NCBI GenBank assembly: GCA_955652545.1
Contig: CATPCA010000299.1
Span: 1 to 6,057 of the forward strand
Direction of reading: 5' to 3'
DNA: 6,057 nucleotides
From: Candidatus Dormiibacterota bacterium
GTDB lineage: Bacteria; Chloroflexota; Dormibacteria; UBA8260
Shown here piece after piece: positions 1 to 5,630 of this stretch; position 1 is the first letter of the stretch, and every line of letters starts with the position of its first letter. The notes below the pieces were generated by a model, which saw only the letters and a program-made list of their open reading frames with translations, did no database searches and was not told the DNA's origin. The position numbers were made by a program, and so were the translations under genes.

Positions 1-252
1 CGCGCCGGCCACTGCGCCTTCACGCCGGCGGAGACGATCACCGCGTTCCAGACGCTGATCGGCCGGCTCAACAGCGGGCACTGGGACGACTCCACCGACG
101 CCGGTCTGATGAACAGCGAGGCCAGCGCCCTGGGACCGGGTGCCAACCTGTTCCAGGTGGGCGGCAGCGTGGTCGCCACACCGCCCGCGTTCCTGCGGTT
201 TCATCCCACCACCTTCCTGCGGCCATTCGACCGGGGCGATCACGACAGCTGA
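1..252 (+). CDS. C-terminal fragment of a probable alpha/beta-hydrolase (5' end outside window)
   Basis: The frame is open from base 1 to a TGA at 250-252 and gives 83 residues with no start in view, so the gene begins upstream. The fragment opens with R-A-G-H-C followed by FTPAE and a helix-like stretch TAFQTLIGRL. A His in a G-H-C setting just before a short C-terminal region is what is expected of the catalytic histidine at the end of an alpha/beta-hydrolase fold, and the pattern resembles actinobacterial secreted or lipase-like hydrolases from memory. The nucleophile and acid residues lie outside the window, so substrate and cellular location cannot be judged. The last 40 residues are rich in Pro, Phe and Arg (FLRFHPTTFLRPF). 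A strong hairpin follows 22 bp after the stop, suggesting this is the last gene of its transcript. The coding frame is secure; the family call is moderate. Confidence 0.6.
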   Translation, partial: RAGHCAFTPAETITAFQTLIGRLNSGHWDDSTDAGLMNSEASALGPGANLFQVGGSVVATPPAFLRFHPTTFLRPFDRGDHDS

Positions 253-274
253 TCTCGGCCGCAGAAGCCCAGAG

Positions 275-299
275 GCGGGGGCGCGTCGTGCGCCCCCGC
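275..299 (+). terminator. GC-rich hairpin, probable intrinsic terminator after the hydrolase gene
   Basis: A perfect 10-bp inverted repeat (GCGGGGGCGC at 275-284, GCGCCCCCGC at 290-299) encloses a 5-base loop GTCGT. It lies 22 bp after the hydrolase stop and 25 bp before the VOC start. No run of T follows, which is common for hairpin terminators in high-GC Gram-positive bacteria. The stem is symmetric and could act on either strand, but no minus-strand gene ends here. Confidence 0.65.
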
Positions 300-312
300 T
301 GTAGCTGCTGGA

Positions 313-318
313 TACACT
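313..318 (+). promoter_or_regulatory. -10-like hexamer TACACT for the VOC gene (leaderless start)
   Basis: TACACT fits the TANNNT pattern of actinobacterial housekeeping -10 elements. Six bases separate it from the GTG at 325, which places the expected transcription start on or next to the start codon. No purine-rich ribosome site precedes the GTG. No clear -35 is visible because the expected position falls in the terminator stem. This is inference from spacing alone. Confidence 0.4.
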
Positions 319-324
319 GACTGC

Positions 325-744
325 GTGCCAGGAGCTGAACCGGACGTCGTGCCCATGCTGGCCTACGAGGACGGGCCGGCGGCGCTCGACTGGCTCGCAC
401 GGGCATTCGGTTTCCGTGAGCGCACGCGGCTTACCGACGCCACCGGGCGGCTCACCCATGGTGAGATGGAAGCCGGGGACGGCCTGATCATGCTCGCCAC
501 TCCCTCGCCACGCTACGAAGGTCCGGCGCACCATCGTCAGGGCTGTGCCGCCGCGGCGGCGTGGTCGGAGGTGCCGTACATCATCGACGGGGTCCTGGTG
601 CACGTCGCCGACGTTGCTGCCCACTGCCGGCAGGCGCGCGACCAGGGCGCCCGGATCCTCTCTGAGCCGGAGACGAGCGAGCACGGCACCCGGTACCGCG
701 CTGAGGATCTCGAAGGCCACCGCTGGATGTTCGTCGAGCGATAG
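325..744 (+). CDS. VOC-family (glyoxalase/bleomycin-resistance fold) protein
   Basis: A 139-residue protein, the usual length for a single VOC polypeptide holding two beta-alpha-beta-beta-beta units. The first half reads VPMLAYEDGPAALDWLARAFGF (split here as residues 9-18 and 19-30), the typical beta strand followed by a helix ending in F-G-F. Next come LTHGEME near residues 43-49 and a strand GLIMLATP near 53-60. The second half has a strand around LVHVADVAAH (91-100), a helix, then G-A-R-I-L near 108-112, and closes with YRAEDLEGHRWMF (124-136), the characteristic VOC C-terminal strand with its conserved acidic and Gly-His positions. The family covers glyoxalases, dioxygenases and resistance proteins, so the reaction cannot be assigned; it looks closest to PhnB-like or uncharacterised VOC members. 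The GTG at 325 fits the domain start and a leaderless promoter. An Ala-rich stretch (residues 75-79) lies between the halves. It is cytoplasmic, with no signal peptide. Confidence 0.85.
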   Translation: MPGAEPDVVPMLAYEDGPAALDWLARAFGFRERTRLTDATGRLTHGEMEAGDGLIMLATPSPRYEGPAHHRQGCAAAAAWSEVPYIIDGVLVHVADVAAHCRQARDQGARILSEPETSEHGTRYRAEDLEGHRWMFVER

Positions 745-778
745 GCGGCCGCCAGGGCGCGTATCGGGCACTGCCTCG

Positions 779-784
779 GATAAT
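779..784 (+). promoter_or_regulatory. -10-like hexamer GATAAT for the FMO gene (leaderless start)
   Basis: GATAAT matches the -10 consensus TATAAT at five of six positions. Exactly six bases separate it from the ATG at 791, so transcription would begin at the start codon. The 46-bp gap after the VOC stop holds no Shine-Dalgarno sequence, which supports this start for a reading frame that is open much further upstream. No convincing -35 is seen. The FMO may therefore be transcribed independently of the VOC gene. Confidence 0.5.
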
Positions 785-790
785 CGTCGC

Positions 791-2095
791 ATGACCAATG
801 CAGTGACGTCGCAGCGCGTCTGCGTCGTCGGCGCCGGTCCCAGCGGCATCGCCGCGGCGAAGGCGCTGTACGCACGCGGCCTGGCTTTCGAGTGCTTCGA
901 GCGTCGCGCACGCGTGGGCGGCCTCTGGGCGATCACGGATGGAGAGATCCAGGCCTCGTACCCGTCGCTCGAATGCAATACGTCCAAGAGCCGCACCCAG
1001 TTCTCCGACTTTCCCATGCCGAAGAGCTTCCCGCCCTACCCGCACAACCGGCAGATGGCGGCCTATTTCGACGCCTACGTCGATGAATTCGGTTTTCGCG
1101 ACCGCATCAGGTTCAACGCGGAGGTGCAGCGCGCAACGCGCACCCCGGACGGCGGCTGGGACATCGAGGTGGACCCTGGTGGCGTCCACCATTTCGATGC
1201 GCTGGTGGTGGCCAATGGCCATCACCGCGAGCCGCGCTGGCCGGACCCTCCCTTCCCCGGTGACTTCGCCGGTCGGCAGCTCCACGCCCATGACTACGTC
1301 GGGCCCGACAGCTTCCGCGGACAGTCGGTGGTGGTGCTCGGGATGGGGAATTCGGCGATGGACATCGCTGTCGAGCTCAGCCGCGTGGCCAAGAACGTGT
1401 ACCTCGCCAGCCGGCGTGGCGCCCACATCGTGCCCAAGTACGCGATGGGCCGGCCTATCGACACCTTCAACTCGGCGCTCCCGATCCCGTGGGCGATCAA
1501 GCGTGCGTTCTTCAGCGTCATCGTGCGCAGCACGATCGGCCGCCCCCAGGACGCCGGGTTGCCAACCCCCGACCACCGACTCGGCGAGGCGCACCCCACC
1601 GTCAGCCAGAGCATCATCGAGCGCGTGCGTGCCGGCGCGGTGGTCCCCAAGCCGAACATCGCCGAGCTAGCCGGCGCGTCGGTGCGGTTCAGCGACGGCT
1701 CGTCGGTCGAGGCGGACGCGGTGATCTACTGCACCGGCTACAACGTCAGCTTTCCCTTCCTCGGCCGCGACGTCATGGACATCGTCGACAACCGGGTGGA
1801 CCTGTTCCACCAGGTGTTTCCGCCCGACGTGCCCGGGCTCATGTTCATCGGGCTGGTGCAGCCATTCGGTGCGCTGATGCCCGTGGCCGAAGCCCAGGCC
1901 GAGTGGGTCGCCGACCACCTTGCCGGTGAATACACGCTGCCGTCGCGCGACGTGATGCTGGCGGAGATCACCCGCGAGCGCGAGGCGCGCGAGAGGCAGT
2001 TCGTCGCGTCGCCGCGACACACCATGGAGATCGACTTCTACGCCTACCTGCGCGGGCTTCGCCGCGAACGGCGCGGCGGCCGGGTCGCAGCCTAG
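791..2095 (+). CDS. Flavin-containing monooxygenase (FMO-type NAD(P)-binding flavoprotein)
   Basis: A 434-residue protein of normal bacterial FMO length. The FAD-binding Rossmann motif GAGPSG is at residues 14-19, next to the N-terminus, with an acidic E38 ending the second strand and G-G-L-W at 43-46. The FMO fingerprint F-x-G-x-x-x-H-x-x-x-Y is intact at 159-169 (FAGRQLHAHDY). A second nucleotide-binding motif GMGNSA is at 184-189, and the late C-T-G-Y motif at 314-317 matches the FMO TGY element. The fingerprint ends in Tyr, not Trp-Pro/Asp, arguing for an N- or S-oxygenating FMO rather than a type I Baeyer-Villiger enzyme. Family chemistry is NAD(P)H- and O2-dependent oxygenation through a flavin hydroperoxide; the substrate is unknown. 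The frame is open back to 545, but 791 is chosen because the Rossmann strand starts immediately after it, the upstream part overlaps the VOC gene, and a -10 hexamer sits just ahead. The gene converges on the SDR with 9 bp between them. No membrane segment or signal peptide is evident. Confidence 0.93.
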   Translation: MTNAVTSQRVCVVGAGPSGIAAAKALYARGLAFECFERRARVGGLWAITDGEIQASYPSLECNTSKSRTQFSDFPMPKSFPPYPHNRQMAAYFDAYVDEFGFRDRIRFNAEVQRATRTPDGGWDIEVDPGGVHHFDALVVANGHHREPRWPDPPFPGDFAGRQLHAHDYVGPDSFRGQSVVVLGMGNSAMDIAVELSRVAKNVYLASRRGAHIVPKYAMGRPIDTFNSALPIPWAIKRAFFSVIVRSTIGRPQDAGLPTPDHRLGEAHPTVSQSIIERVRAGAVVPKPNIAELAGASVRFSDGSSVEADAVIYCTGYNVSFPFLGRDVMDIVDNRVDLFHQVFPPDVPGLMFIGLVQPFGALMPVAEAQAEWVADHLAGEYTLPSRDVMLAEITREREARERQFVASPRHTMEIDFYAYLRGLRRERRGGRVAA

Positions 2096-2104
2096 CCCTG
2101 CACC

Positions 2105-2929
2105 TCAGAGGCGATTGTCGCGGTCGGTGTGGATCCGCTCCCGGTAAACAGCGTCGATGTGGCTGAGCCGATCCGTGGCTCGGTCGACGTGCGGTGACAG
2201 CGCCGACAGCAGCGCGCCCGCACGAACCAGCGGCGAGCCCACCAGCACGCGCCGCGGGCGTCGTGCGATGGCGTGGAGCACCGCGGCAACAACTGCATCC
2301 GGAGGCACCGTCGAGGAGTCGACCATGCGGTTGGCGGTCAACCGGTCACTGGCGCGCGCCCACATCCCGACCTCTCGCACGGCCGTCGGACAGATGACCG
2401 TGGCGTGGACGCCACTGCCTTCGAGCTCCTTGCTCAGGGAGGTCGAGAACGCCACCAGCCCAGCCTTGGCCGTGTTGTACACCGCGTTGAAGGGCACGGC
2501 TTTGATCCCGGCCATGGAAGCGATGGTGATCACGTGGCCTGCTCTGCGGCGCTGCATCGCGGGGAGCAGCGCATGGGTCAGCAGCATGGCGCCGACGAGG
2601 TTGACGTCGAGGGCGTGGCGTATCTCGGCTGGTTCGAGTCGGACGAATTCGCTGGCTCTCTCGACACCGGCGTTGTTGACCAGGATGTCAGGCGCCATGC
2701 CGAGCGTGCCGCAGCGGGCGGCAATGCGCTCCCGGTCCCCGATCTCGGCGACGTCCGCGACGAGTGTCTCCACGCCGAGCCGCTCCGCCACGACGCGAAG
2801 CGGCTCCGCGGCCAGGTCGACGAGGAGCAGCCGCGCACCACGTCCATGCAGGGCCGCGGCGATGGCGCTGCCGAGCCCGCCGGCTCCGCCGGTGATCACC
2901 ACGGAGCGACCAGCCACGCCCGCTGTCAT
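2105..2929 (-). CDS. Classical short-chain dehydrogenase/reductase (SDR)
   Basis: A 274-residue protein with a complete classical SDR set. The cofactor motif TGGAGGLG is at 13-20, Asp38 ends the second strand (favouring NAD(H)), Asp59 sits in the V-A-D-V adenine-ring motif, and N-N-A-G is at 85-88. The catalytic tetrad is Asn110, Ser138, Tyr151 and Lys155 (Y-N-T-A-K). The usual P-G after the active site is replaced by C-P-T. Such enzymes interconvert alcohols and ketones; the substrate is not readable here. The ATG at 2929 is chosen because GGTGAG (2938-2943) precedes it at 8 bases; a GTG at 2941 in the same frame would add four residues. The gene is divergent from the MarR regulator, a common arrangement for a MarR target, and converges on the FMO with a 9-bp gap. 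The two oxidoreductases could act on related substrates, which is inference only. The C-terminal 60 residues are hydrophobic in patches (LVRAGALLSAL) but do not form a clear membrane helix. Confidence 0.92.
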   Translation of the reverse strand: MTAGVAGRSVVITGGAGGLGSAIAAALHGRGARLLLVDLAAEPLRVVAERLGVETLVADVAEIGDRERIAARCGTLGMAPDILVNNAGVERASEFVRLEPAEIRHALDVNLVGAMLLTHALLPAMQRRRAGHVITIASMAGIKAVPFNAVYNTAKAGLVAFSTSLSKELEGSGVHATVICPTAVREVGMWARASDRLTANRMVDSSTVPPDAVVAAVLHAIARRPRRVLVGSPLVRAGALLSALSPHVDRATDRLSHIDAVYRERIHTDRDNRL

Positions 2930-2937
2930 GGCCGGGC

Positions 2938-2943
2938 TCACCG
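2938..2943 (-). promoter_or_regulatory. Ribosome binding site deciding the SDR start
   Basis: On the minus strand GGTGAG lies 8 bases ahead of the ATG at 2929 and matches the anti-Shine-Dalgarno complement. The competing GTG at 2941 overlaps this site and has only a GAGG about three bases away, which is too close. This favours the ATG. Confidence 0.5.
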
Positions 2944-3026
2944 CCTCAGCGACAGTAGACGCGTCGTCCCCTGTCCGGGATCGGGGTCCGGGGCTGCCAC
3001 TGCATCTCGCCTGCTGCGCTCAGTGC

Positions 3027-3040
3027 TGTCAACGTGTACA
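3027..3040. promoter_or_regulatory. Candidate MarR operator: imperfect 14-bp dyad TGTCAACGTGTACA
   Basis: The site has the form TGT-N2-ACGT-N2-ACA, with 10 of 14 positions symmetric about 3033/3034. It lies in the SDR-MarR divergent region, 10 bp ahead of the MarR ATG. It overlaps the -10-like TACATT of the MarR gene on the plus strand and contains a perfect TTGACA on the minus strand (3032-3027), a possible -35 for the SDR direction, although no good -10 is seen at 17-18 bp from it. MarR proteins bind short palindromes as dimers and often repress their own gene and a divergent neighbour. The operator role is inferred from position and symmetry. Confidence 0.35.
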
Positions 3041-3042
3041 TT
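3037..3042 (+). promoter_or_regulatory. -10-like hexamer TACATT for the MarR gene (leaderless start)
   Basis: TACATT fits TANNNT and ends seven bases before the ATG at 3050, with no Shine-Dalgarno in between. This is the same layout as ahead of the VOC and FMO genes and predicts a transcript beginning at or one base from the start codon. No -35 is recognisable. The element overlaps the candidate operator dyad, so a bound regulator would block it. Confidence 0.4.
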
Positions 3043-3049
3043 CTCAGTC

Positions 3050-3604
3050 ATGTCCGTCGACGGTGTACGTCTCGCTCAGGATGCCCTGGCCGACATCGAA
3101 CTGGTGGCGCAATTGCGCAGTGCCTTCGCCGAGGCCCAGTCGATCATGGGCCAGACGCTCGTCGAGTTCGGTCTCACCGAGCAGCGCTATACCCTCCTGC
3201 TCGTCGTCGCCGCCGGCGGATCCGACGGCACCGTCCAGGGAGCGCTGGCGCGCGGTCTCCACTGCCCGGAATCGCGGATCTCGCTGCTGGTCCGTGAGCT
3301 CAGCGACGGCGGGCTGGTGGACGCCGTTCGCGACGGCCCGGATCGGCGCCACGTACGCGTCCGCATCACCGCCGCCGGTGAGGCCACCCTGTCGCGCGCG
3401 ATCGACGTCCAGCGCGACGCATTGCACAGCCTGATCGCCAACCTCGAGGTCAGCGAGGTGACCCGACTTGCCGAGCTGGTGGCTCGGACATATCTCGGTC
3501 TCGAGCTCTCCGTGTCGGTGAAAACGTCCGGCCAGTCGCGCCGGCCGATCCGCAAGTCCAGGCCTCGCATCGCCGGGTCGCTCGAGGACGCCCAGACCGG
3601 CTAG
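3050..3604 (+). CDS. MarR-family winged-helix transcriptional regulator
   Basis: A 184-residue protein, slightly longer than most MarR members. An N-terminal helical dimerisation segment (about residues 8-40) leads into LTEQRYTLLL (42-51), the standard start of the MarR DNA-binding domain. The recognition helix region is around SRISLLVRELSDGGLV (75-90). The wing carries D-x-R-R (98-101 region, GPDRRHVRVRIT) and is followed by T-A-A-G-E-A, the diagnostic MarR strand-helix junction. A C-terminal helix (132-152) completes the dimer interface. Residues about 155-184 form an extra tail with many Arg and Lys (RRPIRKSRPR) that is not part of the core fold. These proteins usually respond to small aromatic or lipophilic ligands. 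The likely targets are itself and the divergent SDR. ATG 3050 is chosen because upstream in-frame codons run antisense through the SDR, and a -10 element lies just before it. The gene ends 9 bp from the end of hpnA. Confidence 0.92.
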   Translation: MSVDGVRLAQDALADIELVAQLRSAFAEAQSIMGQTLVEFGLTEQRYTLLLVVAAGGSDGTVQGALARGLHCPESRISLLVRELSDGGLVDAVRDGPDRRHVRVRITAAGEATLSRAIDVQRDALHSLIANLEVSEVTRLAELVARTYLGLELSVSVKTSGQSRRPIRKSRPRIAGSLEDAQTG

Positions 3605-3615
3605 CGGCCGGGGTC
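3595..3615. terminator. Possible bidirectional terminator between MarR and hpnA
   Basis: CCGGC at 3597-3601 pairs with GCCGG at 3607-3611 around a 5-base loop, and GA at 3595-3596 can pair with TC at 3614-3615 across a two-G bulge. The hairpin covers the stop codons of both convergent genes, and only 9 bp lie between them. The stem is short and no T-run follows on either strand, so this is a tentative call. Confidence 0.3.
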
Positions 3616-4597
3616 ACGCTGCCACGTAGCCGTGGTCGCGGTACCAGCGGATCGCACCCGTCAGGGCATCGTCGACGCTGGTCGCCGCAACCCCGAGTTC
3701 GTCTGCGGCGCGGCGGGACTCGACGAACATGCGGTGGCGTGACAGGCGCACGCCTTCGATCGGCACCACCGGCCGGGCTCCGGGCACCAGCCGGCAGCGT
3801 GCCTCGTCGACGTAACCGGCGAGCATCGCGGCCGCGTGTGGCATGTGCCGGCGCGGCGCCCGCCGCCCCGACAGCCTGGCGAGACGGGCCCAGAGTTGGT
3901 CGAAGCTGAGGTTCTCGCCCGCCACCAGGTAGCGGCGTCGCGCCTCGCCTCGCTCGAGCGCCGCCACGTGGGCGCGGGCAACGTCCGCGACCGCGACGAT
4001 GTTCAGGCCCCCATCGACACTGGCGAGCACCCGCCCGCGCAGGAAGGTGAGCAGGGCTGCTCCGGTGGGGGTCGGCTTCCAGTCGCGCGGGCCCACCGGC
4101 GCGGTCGGAAGCACCACGACTGTCGGAACCCGGGCGGCAAGGGCTGTGCGCTCCGCGGCGATCTTCGAGTCGTGGTACACGGACTCGCCGCGCGCGTCCG
4201 CGTGATCCGCCTCAGTCGACGGCCTTCCCCTGCGCGCCGGGCCGACGGTCGCCGAACTCGACGTCACCACGGCTCGCTCGACACCGGCCAGGCGTGCCGC
4301 CTCGAGGAGACCCGCGGTGCCGCCGACGTTGGTCGCGTGGATGCGGCCGCGCTCGCCGGGCGAGAAGGAGTACGCCGCGGCGCAGTGCACGAGCAGCCGG
4401 CAGCCTCGCATCGGTTCGACGAGGTCGCCCGACCGCGTCACGTCTCCAACCACCTCGCGCAGGCGTGGATGAGTGGTCAGCCGGCCGGGGGCGCGGACCA
4501 ATGCACGGACCACGTAGCCGGAGCCGAGCAACTCATCGAGGACGTGGCCGCCGATGAACCCGGTGCCGCCGGTCAGGAAGACCTCGTCGCCGATCAC
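3614..4597 (-). CDS. hpnA: HpnA, hopanoid-associated NAD-dependent sugar epimerase/dehydratase-like extended SDR
   Basis: A 327-residue protein, the normal size for HpnA. The extended-SDR cofactor motif GGTGFIG is at 10-16, with G-D-V at 51-53. The active site has Ser113-115 (V-T-S-S-S) and Tyr141-x3-Lys145 (Y-H-D-S-K). Family hallmarks include P-V-G-P-R-D (167-172) and KPTPTG (174-179), then a segment reading GLNIVAVADVARAH (197-210) and LVAGENLS (224-231); these recall the HpnA family more than generic epimerases. HpnA is repeatedly found in hopanoid loci and is thought to act on the polar side chain, but its exact substrate and reaction are not firmly established. The GTG start at 4597 overlaps the hpnH TGA by four bases (GTGA), predicting translational coupling; the Rossmann strand begins a few residues later, which supports this start. 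It is the last gene of the operon and converges on the MarR gene. It should be soluble, as no membrane segment is seen. Confidence 0.9.
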   Translation of the reverse strand: MIGDEVFLTGGTGFIGGHVLDELLGSGYVVRALVRAPGRLTTHPRLREVVGDVTRSGDLVEPMRGCRLLVHCAAAYSFSPGERGRIHATNVGGTAGLLEAARLAGVERAVVTSSSATVGPARRGRPSTEADHADARGESVYHDSKIAAERTALAARVPTVVVLPTAPVGPRDWKPTPTGAALLTFLRGRVLASVDGGLNIVAVADVARAHVAALERGEARRRYLVAGENLSFDQLWARLARLSGRRAPRRHMPHAAAMLAGYVDEARCRLVPGARPVVPIEGVRLSRHRMFVESRRAADELGVAATSVDDALTGAIRWYRDHGYVAA

Positions 4598-5619
4598 CGG
4601 GCGCGCTGTCCCACCAGGGTGTCGGAGGCGGCTCGCAGGGTCTGCTTGAGCGACTTGGTGGTGGCGATCACCGCCGTGGGCTCGTACCCGCAGTGGGCCA
4701 TGCAGTTCTCGCAGCGCGGGTCACGTCCACGCCCGTACAGCGACCACTCGGTGGTGTCGAGGAGGTCTCGGTAGCTGCGCACATAGCCATCGTTCATCAG
4801 GTAGCAGGGGCGCTGCCAACCCAGGACGGAGTACGAGGGGATCGCCCAGGCAGTGCAAGGGAAATCGACGATTCCCTCGAGGAAGTCGAGGTACAGCGGC
4901 GAGTGGTTGAGGCGCCACTTCTTGCGCCGGCCGCCGGCGAACGCCTCTTTGAAGATGGCGCGCGTCCGCTCGACACCGAGGAAGTGCTCCTGGTCAGGGG
5001 CGCGCTCGTAGGCATAACCCGGCGAGATCTGCATGATGTCGACCTGGAGGTCGTCGTTCAGGTAGTCGAGGACGTTGCGGACAGTGGTGGCATCATCCTG
5101 GCCGAAGAAGGTCGTGTTGGTGCTGACCCGGAAACCGCGCTTCTTGGCCTCGCGGATCGCCGCCACCGCCTTGTCGAAAACGCCGTCCCGGCACACCGAC
5201 TCGTCGTGGCGCTCGCGCAACCCGTCGATGTGCACCATCCACGAGAAGTAGGGCGAGGGCGTGAACTTGTCGAGCTTCTTCTCCATGAGCAGAGCGTTGG
5301 TGCAGAGGAAGACGAACTTCTTCCGCTGCACGAGGGCCGCGACGATCTGGTCGATCTCACGGTGGACCAGCGGCTCGCCGCCGGCGATCGAGACGACCGG
5401 GGCGCCGCACTCCTCGACGGCGTCGATGCATTCCTGCACGCTGAGACGGCGCGCCAGGATGTCGTCAGGCTGCTGGATCTTGCCGCACCCCGCGCACGCG
5501 AGGTTGCACTGGTACAGCGGCTCGAGCTCGAGCACCAGCGCGTACTTCTCGCGCCGGTGCAGCTTCTGGTTCATCACGTAGGCGCCGATGCGGAGGTTCT
5601 GACGAACAGGCATGGCCAT
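4594..5619 (-). CDS. hpnH: HpnH, radical-SAM adenosylhopane synthase
   Basis: A 341-residue protein matching the HpnH layout. After a short N-terminus (QNLRIGAYVMNQKL), the radical-SAM cluster motif C-x3-C-x2-C is at Cys38, Cys42 and Cys45 (CNLACAGC). G-G-E-P at 80-83 binds the methionine part of SAM. V-H-I-D-G near 129-133 and S-T-N-T-T near 166-170 are core barrel strands. The C-terminal region, a DUF3463-type domain, carries C-x2-C-x3-C at 303, 306 and 310 (RCENCMAHC), plus Cys255 and Cys272. HpnH joins a 5'-deoxyadenosyl radical to diploptene to give adenosylhopane, the first committed step to side-chain-extended C35 hopanoids. The ATG at 5619 has AGGAG at 5626-5630 with a 6-base gap; a second in-frame ATG at 5613 is less well spaced. 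It lies 9 bp after shc and overlaps hpnA by 4 bp. All motifs are intact. Confidence 0.97.
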   Translation of the reverse strand: MAMPVRQNLRIGAYVMNQKLHRREKYALVLELEPLYQCNLACAGCGKIQQPDDILARRLSVQECIDAVEECGAPVVSIAGGEPLVHREIDQIVAALVQRKKFVFLCTNALLMEKKLDKFTPSPYFSWMVHIDGLRERHDESVCRDGVFDKAVAAIREAKKRGFRVSTNTTFFGQDDATTVRNVLDYLNDDLQVDIMQISPGYAYERAPDQEHFLGVERTRAIFKEAFAGGRRKKWRLNHSPLYLDFLEGIVDFPCTAWAIPSYSVLGWQRPCYLMNDGYVRSYRDLLDTTEWSLYGRGRDPRCENCMAHCGYEPTAVIATTKSLKQTLRAASDTLVGQRAR

Positions 5620-5625
5620 GGCTCG

Positions 5626-5630
5626 CTCCT
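5626..5630 (-). promoter_or_regulatory. hpnH ribosome binding site AGGAG overlapping the shc stop codon
   Basis: On the minus strand AGGAG lies 6 bases ahead of the hpnH ATG, and its first two bases (AG) are the last two of the shc TAG stop (5629-5631). Ribosomes ending on shc would be placed directly on the hpnH start, favouring coupled expression. It also selects ATG 5619 over ATG 5613. Confidence 0.75.

Noticed and set aside
744..753. GGCGGCCGCC palindrome right after the VOC stop as a terminator or operator
   Set aside because: A 10-bp palindrome with no loop cannot form a useful RNA hairpin, and such NotI-like sites are frequent in GC-rich DNA.
545..790. 82-codon upstream extension of the FMO frame
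   Set aside because: It overlaps the VOC gene, is Arg/Ser-rich shadow sequence, and the FAD motif begins right after ATG 791, which also has a -10 hexamer.
581..1594. Long minus-strand open frame (337 codons) opposite the FMO
   Set aside because: A typical antisense shadow of a GC-rich gene; its His/Arg/Val-rich translation has no recognisable domain while the plus strand encodes a complete FMO.
2273..3049. Upstream extension of the MarR frame
   Set aside because: It runs antisense to the SDR; the MarR domain needs only the part from ATG 3050.
3034..3068. Direct repeat GTGTAC (3034-3039 and 3063-3068) as paired regulator sites
   Set aside because: Six bases only, the second copy is inside the MarR coding region, and the spacing is not a whole number of helical turns; the dyad at 3027-3040 is the better candidate.
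2157..3434. Long plus-strand open frame opposite the SDR and running into the MarR gene
   Set aside because: Its translation is Ser/Arg/Ala-rich without motifs; the SDR (minus) and MarR (another plus frame) have full family motifs.
3836..4774. Plus-strand open frame (312 codons) opposite hpnA and hpnH
   Set aside because: Shadow of two well-supported minus-strand genes with intact catalytic motifs.
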